Below, one piece after another: positions 34,689-42,835 of a DNA stretch of 64,000 nucleotides. Location: contig CAMDQH010000002.1 of the NCBI GenBank assembly GCA_945905815.1, forward strand, positions 27,982-91,981, written 5' to 3'. The notes under the pieces are model-generated. The model was given only the letters and a program-made list of their open reading frames with translations. It ran no database searches and was not told the origin of the DNA. A program made the translations under genes and the position numbers. The DNA is from Bacteriovorax stolpii. Its GTDB lineage: Bacteria; Bdellovibrionota; Bacteriovoracia; Bacteriovoracales; Bacteriovoracaceae. Every line of letters begins with the position of its first letter. Position 1 is the first letter of the stretch.

Positions 34689-35123
34689 ATTAAAGTCTAA
34701 AAATTCTTCACCTTCTAGGTAGACCTGAAAACGAACAACTCCGAACGGAACCGGCCCAATCATATCTGTAAGCTGTGACTCTTCATTATAGAACTCACAA
34801 ACTGTCAGCTGTTTTTGCTGTACGACTACGTAAGAAATCGCTCCTTCTCTCAATTCACAATTCTTCAAAACGCTAGCAACCTTTTCTGGAGTGTACAAGA
34901 AATGATAAGGTAGCGCATGTGTTACATCTTGAATGATACGATCTTTAAACGTCACGAGAGTTCTTACTTCATAAATATTTTCAGAAGCGTCATGATTGAG
35001 AACTTTCTTCTCCATCACAACCATTGAGCCTTCATATTTGGCCTCATAACGAACGAAGTCGCCAAGGGAAGGATACGCGTGAGCGACAGTTGAAATGAAG
35101 CAAAGTATTAAATATTTAAGCAT
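34671..35123 (-). CDS. Exported protein of unknown function
   Basis: 150 residues with a short signal peptide, MLKYLILCFISTVAHA, cut before Tyr-Pro. The mature part looks all-beta (FVRYEAKYEGSMVVMEKKV, RTLVTFKDRIIQDVTHALP) and carries two cysteines (KNCELREG, LTVCEFYNEE). No family recognised; its length and pattern suggest a periplasmic or surface protein. Single gene, convergent with the AAA_28 gene with an 18-base overlap. Confidence 0.5.
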   Translation of the reverse strand: MLKYLILCFISTVAHAYPSLGDFVRYEAKYEGSMVVMEKKVLNHDASENIYEVRTLVTFKDRIIQDVTHALPYHFLYTPEKVASVLKNCELREGAISYVVVQQKQLTVCEFYNEESQLTDMIGPVPFGVVRFQVYLEGEEFLDFNLTAFN

Positions 35124-35240
35124 AGAATATTTTTAACCACAAAGAGATCAGTTGAAAACAGATATTGCAATAATCAATACCTGACCAGTCTTATAGCCTT
35201 ACCGGCTTTTTTATTAATATAAAATGAGTTATTATAAATT

Positions 35241-35759
35241 ATGGATTTAAGAAAAACGCTTCTCTTGGCACACGACCTCCTTGATTCAGAAAAAATCGAC
35301 CACGCTCTAATTGGTGGCCTGGCCATGGTAAATTTAGGTTTAACTCGGGCCACAATTGATGTTGATCTTCTCATTGAGGATGAAAACAAAGAGAAGGCCA
35401 GAACATTGCTCATCAACAATGGTTTCACTATAAGTTATGAAACTCCTGATTTTTTACAATTTAGTGGAATAGGACTTTTAGACATATTGCTGGCTAAACG
35501 GCCGATAAGTCGCGAAATGCTAAAGAACGCAACTTTAGTTTCTGAAATTAACATTAAATGTTTGCTGCCCGAAGATATTATTGGCCTTAAAATTCAAGCC
35601 TTCTCAAACGATATTTCCAGAGAATTTCAAGATAAAGCTGACATTCAATTTTTAATTGAAAACTACTTAAATCTTGATTGGAATAAGATTAAGTCGTATG
35701 CAGAACTCTTCGGTAAATGGAGTGAGATTGAAGAAATCAAAAATAAAATTAACATTTAA
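35241..35759 (+). CDS. Nucleotidyltransferase-fold protein
   Basis: 172 residues with the pol-beta nucleotidyltransferase signature: DHALIGGLAMVNLGL (the GG of the active-site loop) and RATIDVDLLIED (D-x-D metal site), then a third acidic strand at GLLDILLAK, and the LLPEDIIGLKIQAF helix of the AbiEii/MNT-like group. Such proteins are found as antiphage or toxin-antitoxin parts but also as lone housekeeping enzymes. A small ORF with its own ribosome site starts inside its 3' end and may be a partner. Promoter elements probably lie in the AT-rich stretch before the ATG. Confidence 0.7.
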   Translation: MDLRKTLLLAHDLLDSEKIDHALIGGLAMVNLGLTRATIDVDLLIEDENKEKARTLLINNGFTISYETPDFLQFSGIGLLDILLAKRPISREMLKNATLVSEINIKCLLPEDIIGLKIQAFSNDISREFQDKADIQFLIENYLNLDWNKIKSYAELFGKWSEIEEIKNKINI

Positions 35760-35853
35760 AGAATACTTTGAATTTTTAGATCAGTTAAAAGTGCTTTTTG
35801 GCAATAAATCCAAGCGGAGAAAGTTTGTTGAATATAAGAAATTAAAGCTTTAA
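35728..35853 (+). CDS. Small basic ORF coupled to the nucleotidyltransferase gene
   Basis: 41 codons from TTG 35728 with GGAG five bases upstream, overlapping the end of the nucleotidyltransferase gene in another frame. The product is basic and amphipathic: LKKSKIKLTFKEYFEFLDQL, then a Lys/Arg-rich tail (NKSKRRKFVEYKKLKL). A GTG at 35722 is an alternative start. It may be a small partner of the nucleotidyltransferase or a remnant of a longer gene; no family recognised. Confidence 0.4.
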   Translation: MKKSKIKLTFKEYFEFLDQLKVLFGNKSKRRKFVEYKKLKL

Positions 35854-35866
35854 TAAGCCTCTACAA

Positions 35867-36217
35867 TTATCCACCCGCCAACTTTACTTTAAATCCACTC
35901 TTCTCTAAAAACACTTTTATCTTTTCACGATGATCGCCACTAATCTCAATCATATTATTTTTATAAGTCCCACCAGTTCCACAAAGTGCCTTAAGTTTTT
36001 TCTCAACATCTTTGAAGTAAGGTTCATTTGCCGGCAATTCAAAAATCACCGTCACCGTTTTACCACCGCGCCCATTTTTTTCTAAACGAATTTTCAAAGT
36101 ATGATCAATCGGTTTAAGATCTTCTTTTTTAGGACAAGCACAAGGATACTTTGAACACTTTGGGCAGCGTTTCTTAAAATTAGGATCATCAGAATAAACG
36201 AGTTCGTAATCAGACAT
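35867..36217 (-). CDS. yciH: SUI1/YciH-family translation factor
   Basis: 116 residues. The last ~75 form an SUI1 (eIF1-like) domain: LKIRLEKNGRGGKTVTVIF (the basic loop GRGGK), VEKKLKALCGTGGTYKNN (conserved C-G-T-G-G) and ISGDHREKIKVFL. Ahead of it sits a cysteine knuckle CPKCSKYPCACPK that could bind zinc, as in density-regulated-type proteins. Bacterial YciH influences start-site fidelity in vitro; its physiological role is not settled. Single gene. Confidence 0.9.
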   Translation of the reverse strand: MSDYELVYSDDPNFKKRCPKCSKYPCACPKKEDLKPIDHTLKIRLEKNGRGGKTVTVIFELPANEPYFKDVEKKLKALCGTGGTYKNNMIEISGDHREKIKVFLEKSGFKVKLAGG

Positions 36218-36259
36218 AGAACTTTAAATTTAAATGTGACTCATCCTTGAGTCAAGAAT

Positions 36260-36340
36260 TCAATTGAAGGCAGCATTTACAAAGAGGCTTGCTGTGATTG
36301 AGAAAAGACCAAATGCTAACAGAAGAATGACTTTTTCCAT
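36260..36340 (-). CDS. 26-residue hydrophobic micropeptide
   Basis: ATG 36340 with GCGAGGTGCCT before it (GAGG, 5-base spacing). The product reads MEKVILLLAFGLFSITASLF plus six residues ending FN: almost entirely one membrane helix. Well-placed ribosome site, codon-like composition and location in a 227-base gene gap support it. It could be a small membrane protein or the end of a leader transcript. It has only loose likeness (ME-x-x-I start, membrane helix) to the two micropeptides at 61-62 kb. Confidence 0.45.
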   Translation of the reverse strand: MEKVILLLAFGLFSITASLFVNAAFN

Positions 36341-36410
36341 AGGCACCTCGCTTGAAGGAGTTGTAGGCCTCTTTTTGTTGAGAAGATGTTAGTGCACGAG
36401 ACCATTTTAT

Positions 36411-36423
36411 GACAGCGCCTGTC
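36411..36423. promoter_or_regulatory. Palindrome, possible operator
   Basis: GACAG-CGC-CTGTC, a perfect inverted repeat 22 bases before the rluE ATG and about 70 bases upstream of the divergent micropeptide. A TAAAAT on the minus strand lies next to it. Position between two divergent starts suggests an operator; no second copy was noticed. Confidence 0.3.
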
Positions 36424-36444
36424 TTTTAAAGTACTCTATCCAAT

Positions 36445-37002
36445 ATGAACCGCTACATCATCTTTCATAAACCTTATAACGTACTCTCTCAATTCACTCC
36501 CGAAGATGGGGCACGTGCCCTTTCAGAATTCAATCTTCCTCCAGATGTGTATGCCGCTGGAAGGCTTGATAAGGATTCAGAGGGTCTTCTGCTTTTGACC
36601 AACGATGGCCTTTTAATTGAAAAGCTCCTTAATCCGCGCAATGAAAAGCCTAAGACCTACTGGGTACTGGTGGAAAGAGTGCCTACTGAAGAAGAACTGG
36701 AGCGTATGCGAGCGGGGCTCAAGATTGAAGATTATCTAACCAGCCCTTGCAAAGTAAAGATTTTGGACCCGCAACCCGAAGTTCCACCGCGTGATCCACC
36801 AGTAAGATTTCGTAAGACTGTGCAGGATGTATGGATTGAAATGACAATAACGGAAGGAAAAAATCGTCAGATAAGAAAAATGACGGCCGCAATTGGGCAT
36901 CCTACTTTGAGATTGATAAGAAAAAAGATTGGGAATCTGGAACTAGGTGCTCTGGAAGAAGGTAAATGGAAAGAGATCTCCAAATCAGAGATCTCTTTTT
37001 AA
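36445..37002 (+). CDS. rluE: 23S rRNA pseudouridine synthase, RluE-like
   Basis: RluE makes pseudouridine 2457 in 23S rRNA. The 185-residue protein lacks the S4 domain and consists of the RsuA-family catalytic core: YIIFHKPYNVLSQFTPEDG, AAGRLDKDSEGLLLLTNDG with the catalytic Asp, PKTYWVLVERVPTEEEL, and GKNRQIRKMTAAIGHPTLRL. The DPPVRFRKTVQDVW segment fits RluE. The last ten codons (KEISKSEISF) are also the terminator hairpin of the gene. Confidence 0.9.
   Translation: MNRYIIFHKPYNVLSQFTPEDGARALSEFNLPPDVYAAGRLDKDSEGLLLLTNDGLLIEKLLNPRNEKPKTYWVLVERVPTEEELERMRAGLKIEDYLTSPCKVKILDPQPEVPPRDPPVRFRKTVQDVWIEMTITEGKNRQIRKMTAAIGHPTLRLIRKKIGNLELGALEEGKWKEISKSEISF
36970..37000 (+). terminator. Terminator formed by the last codons of rluE
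   Basis: AAAGAGATCTC, a 7-base loop, then GAGATCTCTTT followed by more T (36988-37000): a perfect 11-base stem and T tract lying fully inside the reading frame, up to the stop codon at 37000-37002. The C-terminal KEISKSEISF repeat in the protein is a by-product. Confidence 0.8.
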
Positions 37003-37008
37003 AGTAAC

Positions 37009-38187
37009 TTAGAGTTTAATGTCGATAGTATCTTCAAATTTGAAACCAGAATCATTTACGTCCATAATTCTTAATACTCCGGCCTTCGCTTCACGAGTAG
37101 CGACGAGCTTGCCATTAAGAAGAACTTCAACTTTTTGATTCAAATCCACCATCGATGAATGAAGGTACAGCTTCAAACCTTTGCTCATCTTAGGCGCAAC
37201 AGGCATATCGATGCGGATAACGTTTTCATCAATTTTAGCATGGAAATCAATGCGCTCTGGAGTTGTTAAATCAGTCTCAGTTGCTTCAACCCAAAAATAA
37301 CGGGCCTCTGAATCGTAGTCATAAGTTATATTATTTTCTAAGTTCTTTAAGTGAACAGTATGCAGACTACCCCACAATTCTTTTTGATAAAGATTTCGTG
37401 GTGACTTCGTCAAAAGTTTATTCAAGTTAGCTTTAAAAAGGGCAAAATCATAATTATGACTACCATTATAGAAAATCATTTCTAATTTTGATGATTGCCC
37501 ATAAAGAACTTCAAGATCTTTAGTGCGCTTCAGTTGTTCTTCACAACGAGTAATAAAAATTTCAAAATGGTCTCCACGACCTTGTAAGTGGACATAGGGA
37601 ACATTGAATTGTTTATTTAGATGTTGTTCAGTTTGATAATTTACATCCATGCCTGCGGCCATGGGTAGAAAGAATGCGAATTCATCAGCGATCCAAGAAT
37701 AACTTCTGGTTATTCCCATTCCACCCATTGAGTGACCAGACAGTCCCAAACGATCGACATCAATATTAAGTTCTTTTCTCATAAGCCGGCCTAGATCTCG
37801 GATGAAGCCGCGCGTGTGCCCGCCCCAATTAAGACCATTCGCAGATGGAAGAACGACGATGATACCAAGTTCATCGGCCATCCTTTTTAGATCCGGCATG
37901 TACATGTTTACGACATTAATAGAACCTGCTCTATCCATGGTTGAGGTACCTCCACCATGGTTGAAAATCAAGGCGCCTACTTTCGTATTCTGATTTATGC
38001 TTTTAGGAATGTAATAAAAGATGTCGTATTTAAATGAATTTTCATATCTATCTGGTGCCCATTGAAAACTGTCGACTGCGCCGACTGTATCAAATAAAAC
38101 ACTTCGAATATCTGCATCACCAGAAAAAGCACTAAAACTTAAAGCGAGTAACAAACCAGCAAGTAAGCTTTTAATTTGTATTTTAAT
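37009..38187 (-). CDS. Secreted alpha/beta-hydrolase (esterase/depolymerase-like), ATT start
   Basis: The catalytic core shows GALIFNHGGGTSTMDRAGS (oxyanion loop), DRLGLSGHSMGGMGITRS (nucleophile Ser in G-H-S-M-G), and GSHNYDFALF with the likely His; about 110 C-terminal residues form an extra beta domain. This resembles polyhydroxybutyrate-depolymerase-type and feruloyl-type esterases. A GTG at 38241 is in frame, but a promoter covers it (see separate entry), while GGAGGGG lies 3 bases before an ATT at 38187. From there the product begins MKIQIKSLLAGLLLALSFSA, a perfect signal peptide. I therefore propose an ATT start, as known for infC. Confidence 0.7.
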   Translation of the reverse strand: MKIQIKSLLAGLLLALSFSAFSGDADIRSVLFDTVGAVDSFQWAPDRYENSFKYDIFYYIPKSINQNTKVGALIFNHGGGTSTMDRAGSINVVNMYMPDLKRMADELGIIVVLPSANGLNWGGHTRGFIRDLGRLMRKELNIDVDRLGLSGHSMGGMGITRSYSWIADEFAFFLPMAAGMDVNYQTEQHLNKQFNVPYVHLQGRGDHFEIFITRCEEQLKRTKDLEVLYGQSSKLEMIFYNGSHNYDFALFKANLNKLLTKSPRNLYQKELWGSLHTVHLKNLENNITYDYDSEARYFWVEATETDLTTPERIDFHAKIDENVIRIDMPVAPKMSKGLKLYLHSSMVDLNQKVEVLLNGKLVATREAKAGVLRIMDVNDSGFKFEDTIDIKL

Positions 38188-38220
38188 GGGCCCCTCCGGA
38201 GGATGATTTAGAGTGGCAGG

Positions 38221-38249
38221 ATAATAGTCAGAATTACGCACAGAGTTAA
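38221..38249 (-). promoter_or_regulatory. Sigma-70 promoter of the esterase gene
   Basis: On the minus strand TTAACT (38249-38244), 17 bases, TATTAT (38226-38221). Transcription would start near 38214, downstream of the only GTG start candidate, so translation should begin at the ATT at 38187 behind GGAGGGG (38197-38191). That ribosome site is also half of a palindrome CCTCCGGAGG (38193-38202), which may mask it. Confidence 0.5.
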
Positions 38250-38292
38250 AGGTATCAGAATAAGTGGTAATTTTTATAGGATAAATTACAGG

Positions 38293-40749
38293 CTAAGTGG
38301 TTGATTCTTTCTTACGGTCTTTATATGAGTCGGATTTATTCAATTGCCCCTTACCAAGACCGTAACTCTCCATGACCTTTAATTCCTCTACCGCGGCTTG
38401 CGAAGACATCGCTCCGTTTAAGAGTTTTAGGTAAACCAGGACTTTATGATTAAGGTCGCTGGCATTTTCATTCAAGGCCTCAAGCCGAAGAGATTTTACT
38501 CCGCGGTTTTGAAGTTCACCCAAAAGAAATGAGGCTGACTGTGGGGTCGCCTTATAAAAAGTATTTCGACATTCATGATCGGCCTTAAGAAAATGCCAAT
38601 TGCCATATGGATCTTTAAGCTTCACTTCATGTTTTTCACATGGCTTTCCGCAATCTTTAAATGAACTTCCGTTAGAAAGAAAGGCCGCAAACACACAATG
38701 CTCCATGTGAAACTCAGGCATATATTGATGAAGGGTCACTTCCAGTTTCGAAGGATCACTATGAGAAATCATATCTAGCAGTTGTTCTTGGTTGAGGTCA
38801 TAAGATGTATTTACCGTTTCAAGTCCCTTGCTTAGCAAGTACTCGGCGGTGAGAGAGTTAGTTACATTGAGTGAGAAGTCTCCAATCAATGGAATAGAGC
38901 ATTCAGTTCGCAAGAATTCGATGGCACCCAAGTTTCGCACCAAAATTTTATCCGGTTTACACCTGATGATCATTTTTAAATTGTGATACTCTTTCGGTTT
39001 AAGAATTCGTGTTGTAGCTATCGCAGAAGTGATTTTCAAATCTTTTAAAATCTCAATGGAATCTGCATAGTCTTTACCGAATTCAAAATCAAGAACGACC
39101 ATTTGTATCGAATGATCCAGCCCTTGATAAATCCCTGTCTTGATACCTTCCGCAAATCCATCAACTTGGGCCTTCGTTCGAAGTAAAATATTAAGACCAG
39201 TCGTGGCGCTGTCTACCAATCGAACCATGGGAAGTTCTATCTTATTCAAACTCATGGCCTTGGGCTTAACCCGCGCGGCATTCATTTTTTCAATTAGTTC
39301 ACGACGCAAATCTTTAAGCTCGCGGTGATTCATGAAACAGCCTTCTTGAATAAAACATTCAAAACTTGCTAACTCATAAATACTTCCACCAAGTGAAGAC
39401 AATTCTTCTTTCAATTCTGCTTCAGTCAAAGAGCGGTTCTTGGCCGGCGCCATGTTTGATATAGTCTGAGCGTAAACTTCTCGCCCCTCAGGATCAGTTG
39501 CCTTGACCAGAATCGGCTCATTATACAGACCCTGAACTATCATCTTGAGAGGAATGCGTTTTTGGAATTCTCGAGACTGCCAACCTTTCTGGAGTTCTTT
39601 TTCCAGACCTTCATCCGAGTTCAGATAAACCTTCATGCCTTTAACCAGACTCAGATTTTTTTGAACCAGTTCGATTTCCAGGGATTTGCCAACCTTATTT
39701 ACTTCAAATATCTTCGAACCCAATTCTTCTTTATTAACGAGAAGTAGACCCATTCCGGCCTCTAATTTAGTGTTCGTTTCTATAACAAAAGTCTTTTTTT
39801 TCACTTCTTTAATAATACCAATTTCAAGCCCTCGGTGAGCGCTATAGGTACCATCCACTAATTGCTGATGATCAACACCTTTAAACCAACCAGTAAAAAA
39901 ACCACGTGAGTATGTCGAAGAAAGCTCCACTGCCCGCTGACTAAGATTCAGCGCTCCACCATCCATGACTTCACGGTAGTTGCGAGCGGCACTCGCAACA
40001 TATTCCGGAGTCTTAAGGCGGCCTTCAACTTTAAAAGAATTGACTCCAAGTGCTTTGAGCTCTTTGATCTCAGAGATGCCCATCAAATCTTTGGGAGAAA
40101 CGAGATATTTTTTATCGCCCATTTCTTTTTTCTTATCATCTACATAAAGCTCATATTCTAAGCGGCAACTCTGGGCACACTGTCCGCGGTTAGCACTTCG
40201 TCCACCCAAAGATTCGGAAGTAAAACATTGGCCAGAGTAAGCGACACATAAAGCGCCATGAACAAAAACTTCCAGCTCTTTATCAGTTTGTTCGCGAATA
40301 AGTTTAATTTCTGACATGGAATTTTCACGACCCAAAACAAAACGGTCTATAGAGAGGTCTTCCACCAGTTTGATGGCGTCGGGATTGGTGACTGTCATTT
40401 GCGTTGAAGCGTGAATTCTTTGTTCAGGGGCCATTTTGCGAATAAGTGACGCAAGTCCCAGGTCCTGAACAATGAATGCGTCGGGCCCCATGGGTAGAAT
40501 TTGCTCCAGCATTTCCATGACCTTTGGAAACTCGTGCTGAAAGATCACAACATTGAAAGCGAGATTTGTTTTAACCCCATAGAGGTGACATAGATCAATC
40601 ATCTCTTTGAGTTCTTCTAAGGTAAAATCAGTAGTCCTGCCCCGGGCATTAAAAAAGGGAACCCCAAAATAAACGGCATCCGCACCATGATGGATTGCGG
40701 CCAGGCACATGGACATGTTAGCGACCGGTAATAATAATTCTGATTTCAT
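38293..40749 (-). CDS. rlhA: Peptidase U32 family protein, RlhA type
   Basis: RlhA hydroxylates C2501 of 23S rRNA in E. coli. The 818-residue length, U32 core plus DUF3656-like and further C-terminal regions, fits this branch. Seen: ELLLPVANMSMCLAAIHHGA, AVYFGVPFFNARGR, IHASTQMTVTN, VFVHGALCVAYSGQCF and SANRGQCAQSCRLEY for the cysteine cluster, and a second cysteine group near the C-terminus (EHCVFAAF, FKDCGKPCEKH). It is the third U32-type protein in the window. Divergent from the 5'-nucleotidase gene. Confidence 0.85.
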   Translation of the reverse strand: MKSELLLPVANMSMCLAAIHHGADAVYFGVPFFNARGRTTDFTLEELKEMIDLCHLYGVKTNLAFNVVIFQHEFPKVMEMLEQILPMGPDAFIVQDLGLASLIRKMAPEQRIHASTQMTVTNPDAIKLVEDLSIDRFVLGRENSMSEIKLIREQTDKELEVFVHGALCVAYSGQCFTSESLGGRSANRGQCAQSCRLEYELYVDDKKKEMGDKKYLVSPKDLMGISEIKELKALGVNSFKVEGRLKTPEYVASAARNYREVMDGGALNLSQRAVELSSTYSRGFFTGWFKGVDHQQLVDGTYSAHRGLEIGIIKEVKKKTFVIETNTKLEAGMGLLLVNKEELGSKIFEVNKVGKSLEIELVQKNLSLVKGMKVYLNSDEGLEKELQKGWQSREFQKRIPLKMIVQGLYNEPILVKATDPEGREVYAQTISNMAPAKNRSLTEAELKEELSSLGGSIYELASFECFIQEGCFMNHRELKDLRRELIEKMNAARVKPKAMSLNKIELPMVRLVDSATTGLNILLRTKAQVDGFAEGIKTGIYQGLDHSIQMVVLDFEFGKDYADSIEILKDLKITSAIATTRILKPKEYHNLKMIIRCKPDKILVRNLGAIEFLRTECSIPLIGDFSLNVTNSLTAEYLLSKGLETVNTSYDLNQEQLLDMISHSDPSKLEVTLHQYMPEFHMEHCVFAAFLSNGSSFKDCGKPCEKHEVKLKDPYGNWHFLKADHECRNTFYKATPQSASFLLGELQNRGVKSLRLEALNENASDLNHKVLVYLKLLNGAMSSQAAVEELKVMESYGLGKGQLNKSDSYKDRKKESTT

Positions 40750-40866
40750 TAAGCCGGAATGTACCTAAAGAGCCGCTCTATGGCCAATGATGGAAAAATT
40801 TACAATTTCATATACAAGAACAATTCTGATCTGGATAAGTCATTAAAATATGGGTACAAGCACGCC

Positions 40867-42417
40867 ATGAAATTCTTAAAACTTGCCTTAACCATCTTTT
40901 GTGTTGGATTCGCTACAACATCCTCTGCAAAGTTACTTCAGATTATTCACACCAATGATTTGCATTCCTTTTTTGAAGGTTCCAGGACCGGTAAAGGTGG
41001 TTATTCTCGGATCAAAACATTAGTTGATCAATTGAAGTCAGATGCAAAAGCGAAGGGAATCCGCACCTTATTTCTTGATGCTGGCGATTTTGGAGAAGGT
41101 TCAAGTTTTTATTTTTCGAATAAAGGTACTGATGCACTTAGAGCGCTAGATTTATTAGGCGTTGATGTCACAGTACTTGGAAACCATGATTTTATTACGG
41201 GCGGAACTGATCTCTCCCGTCAAATTGATGAATCAAATTTAAAGGCTCATCTTCTTTCCGCCAATCTCAAGGGCAAACCACTGATGGGTCTTGGGAAAAA
41301 AATCAAGTCATACGTTGATTATGATCTTGATGGAATGAAAATCAGAATTTTTGGACTTACGACGCCGGAAGTTCATTACCAGTACCCACTTCTCCCTAAA
41401 GGCTATATCGGCCACTCACATAATAGAGGTGTTAGAATCGCTCAAAAGTCGAAAAAAGATGGTGTTGATTTTTTAATAGCTTTGACCCATATTGGTCTGG
41501 ATAAAGACTCAATCCTTGCCTCTCATACGAGTTCAATTAGCATGATCGTCGGTGGTCACTCTCATACTCGCTTAGATCAACCAAAGATGGTTGAAAATCT
41601 CAATGGTGACATTATACCTATAGTTCAAACAGGCGCCCATGGGACGGCCATAGGCTCACTGATCGTAGATGTGATTGGCGATGGTGAATATAAATTGATC
41701 GATTACCGCCTGTATGACATCACCAAAGAAATCTCTGAAGATGCAGAAGTTAGAACATTTGTTGATGAAGCATATATTAATAGAGATCGTTACTTTAACC
41801 GTTCATGGACCGAGGTGATTGGCTTTTCAGAAATAAATCTCTCTGGCCTGGTTGAAGGAAGAGTTAAAGATGCCAGAACATGTTGGTCTGGCCACATCGC
41901 CCGCCTAACTCGAGAAACTGCTAGAACTGATATTAGTGTTCAATTTGATCTCTTTCAAGGCGAAGAAATCCCTATGGGTGTTATCCGTTTTGGTGATTTG
42001 GTTGATAACTTCCCACATTTTAGAAGATGGGGAGATCAAGGCTGGAATATTACCCGATCATATATTACAGGCCTTGTCCTTACCCAACTCCTAAAATATC
42101 TTGGAAGTGGTAATGAACCTTTTGACGCTAGCCTAGATGGTCTTAAGGTGTGGGATAAAGAAAGAAGACGAACTGTTGCCTACGTAAATGGTCTTCACCT
42201 TCCAGAAGAGGCTTTAATAGATGGCGAAAAAATAAATAATTTCCAATTCTATTCAGTCGCCTTACCAAGTGAAATTCCTTATGCGCTTGGAAAAATGCTG
42301 CCCGTAATACGCGACTTACTTTTAGTGAATTCGGAAAAAATAGAAGATTCAAACTTTTGGCCTTTATTTGAAAATTACATCGTCAAGAATTCTCCTCTTA
42401 AATGTCTTGAGAACTAG
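40867..42417 (+). CDS. Exported 5'-nucleotidase / UDP-sugar hydrolase family protein
   Basis: Start chosen at the ATG giving MKFLKLALTIFCVGFATTSSA, a signal peptide; earlier ATGs add 36 polar residues. The 516-residue protein has the UshA-like two-domain form: metallophosphatase motifs LLQIIHTNDLHSFF, FLDAGDFGEGS, VLGNHDF, GGHSHTR, and a C-terminal substrate-binding domain (from about residue 330) with GVIRFGDLVDNFPHF. Family enzymes dephosphorylate extracellular or periplasmic nucleotides. With endonuclease I (52 kb) it could help salvage nucleic acid; that link is inference. Its stop overlaps the convergent CoA-binding gene. Confidence 0.85.
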   Translation: MKFLKLALTIFCVGFATTSSAKLLQIIHTNDLHSFFEGSRTGKGGYSRIKTLVDQLKSDAKAKGIRTLFLDAGDFGEGSSFYFSNKGTDALRALDLLGVDVTVLGNHDFITGGTDLSRQIDESNLKAHLLSANLKGKPLMGLGKKIKSYVDYDLDGMKIRIFGLTTPEVHYQYPLLPKGYIGHSHNRGVRIAQKSKKDGVDFLIALTHIGLDKDSILASHTSSISMIVGGHSHTRLDQPKMVENLNGDIIPIVQTGAHGTAIGSLIVDVIGDGEYKLIDYRLYDITKEISEDAEVRTFVDEAYINRDRYFNRSWTEVIGFSEINLSGLVEGRVKDARTCWSGHIARLTRETARTDISVQFDLFQGEEIPMGVIRFGDLVDNFPHFRRWGDQGWNITRSYITGLVLTQLLKYLGSGNEPFDASLDGLKVWDKERRRTVAYVNGLHLPEEALIDGEKINNFQFYSVALPSEIPYALGKMLPVIRDLLLVNSEKIEDSNFWPLFENYIVKNSPLKCLEN

Positions 42418-42785
42418 AATTGGTTGGTTCTTAAAAGCACTAAAGTACATGCATCTTCGACTAAAATCCCATTTTCACCTAATGCCTTTTCTAAACCCGG
42501 GTTCTCAGAGCCTGGGTTAAAAATAACTCGTTTTGGCTTAAGATCAATAATGTCTTGTTGATACTTGGTTGATAACGCCGGGTTTACATACATGGTTAAG
42601 GTATCAATTTTTTTGCCCTGCTTAACGAGTGTTCTAATATCAGGAACCACCTTATACCCTAGCACTTCAGTCTCCCTAGGATGAATAGGTACAGGAATAT
42701 GGCCATATTCCTTTAACATTTGAATGGCCTTATAAGAATAACGATTTGTATCACTAGATGCACCCAAGACTGCGACAACTTCCAT
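42414..42785 (-). CDS. CoA-binding domain protein (YccU-like)
   Basis: 123 residues forming one Rossmann-type CoA-binding domain: VVAVLGASSDTNRYSYKA, GHIPVPIHPRETEVLGYK, IDTLTMYVNPALSTKYQ and VIFNPGSENPGLEKAL, ending with ILVEDACTLVLL. This is the YccU/CoA_binding_2 family, widespread and without a defined reaction. Starts 50 bases from the divergent FAD oxidase gene; its stop overlaps that of the 5'-nucleotidase gene. Confidence 0.88.
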   Translation of the reverse strand: MEVVAVLGASSDTNRYSYKAIQMLKEYGHIPVPIHPRETEVLGYKVVPDIRTLVKQGKKIDTLTMYVNPALSTKYQQDIIDLKPKRVIFNPGSENPGLEKALGENGILVEDACTLVLLRTNQF

Positions 42786-42835
42786 GGCCTCTCCTTGAAA
42801 ATAAAGCTAAAATAGTAAAAAACAAGTGAGATTTT

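Noticed and set aside
35190..35215. AGCC-ttacc-GGCT plus T6 as a terminator
   Set aside because: The stem is only four bases and no plus-strand gene ends before it; more likely part of the promoter region of the nucleotidyltransferase gene.
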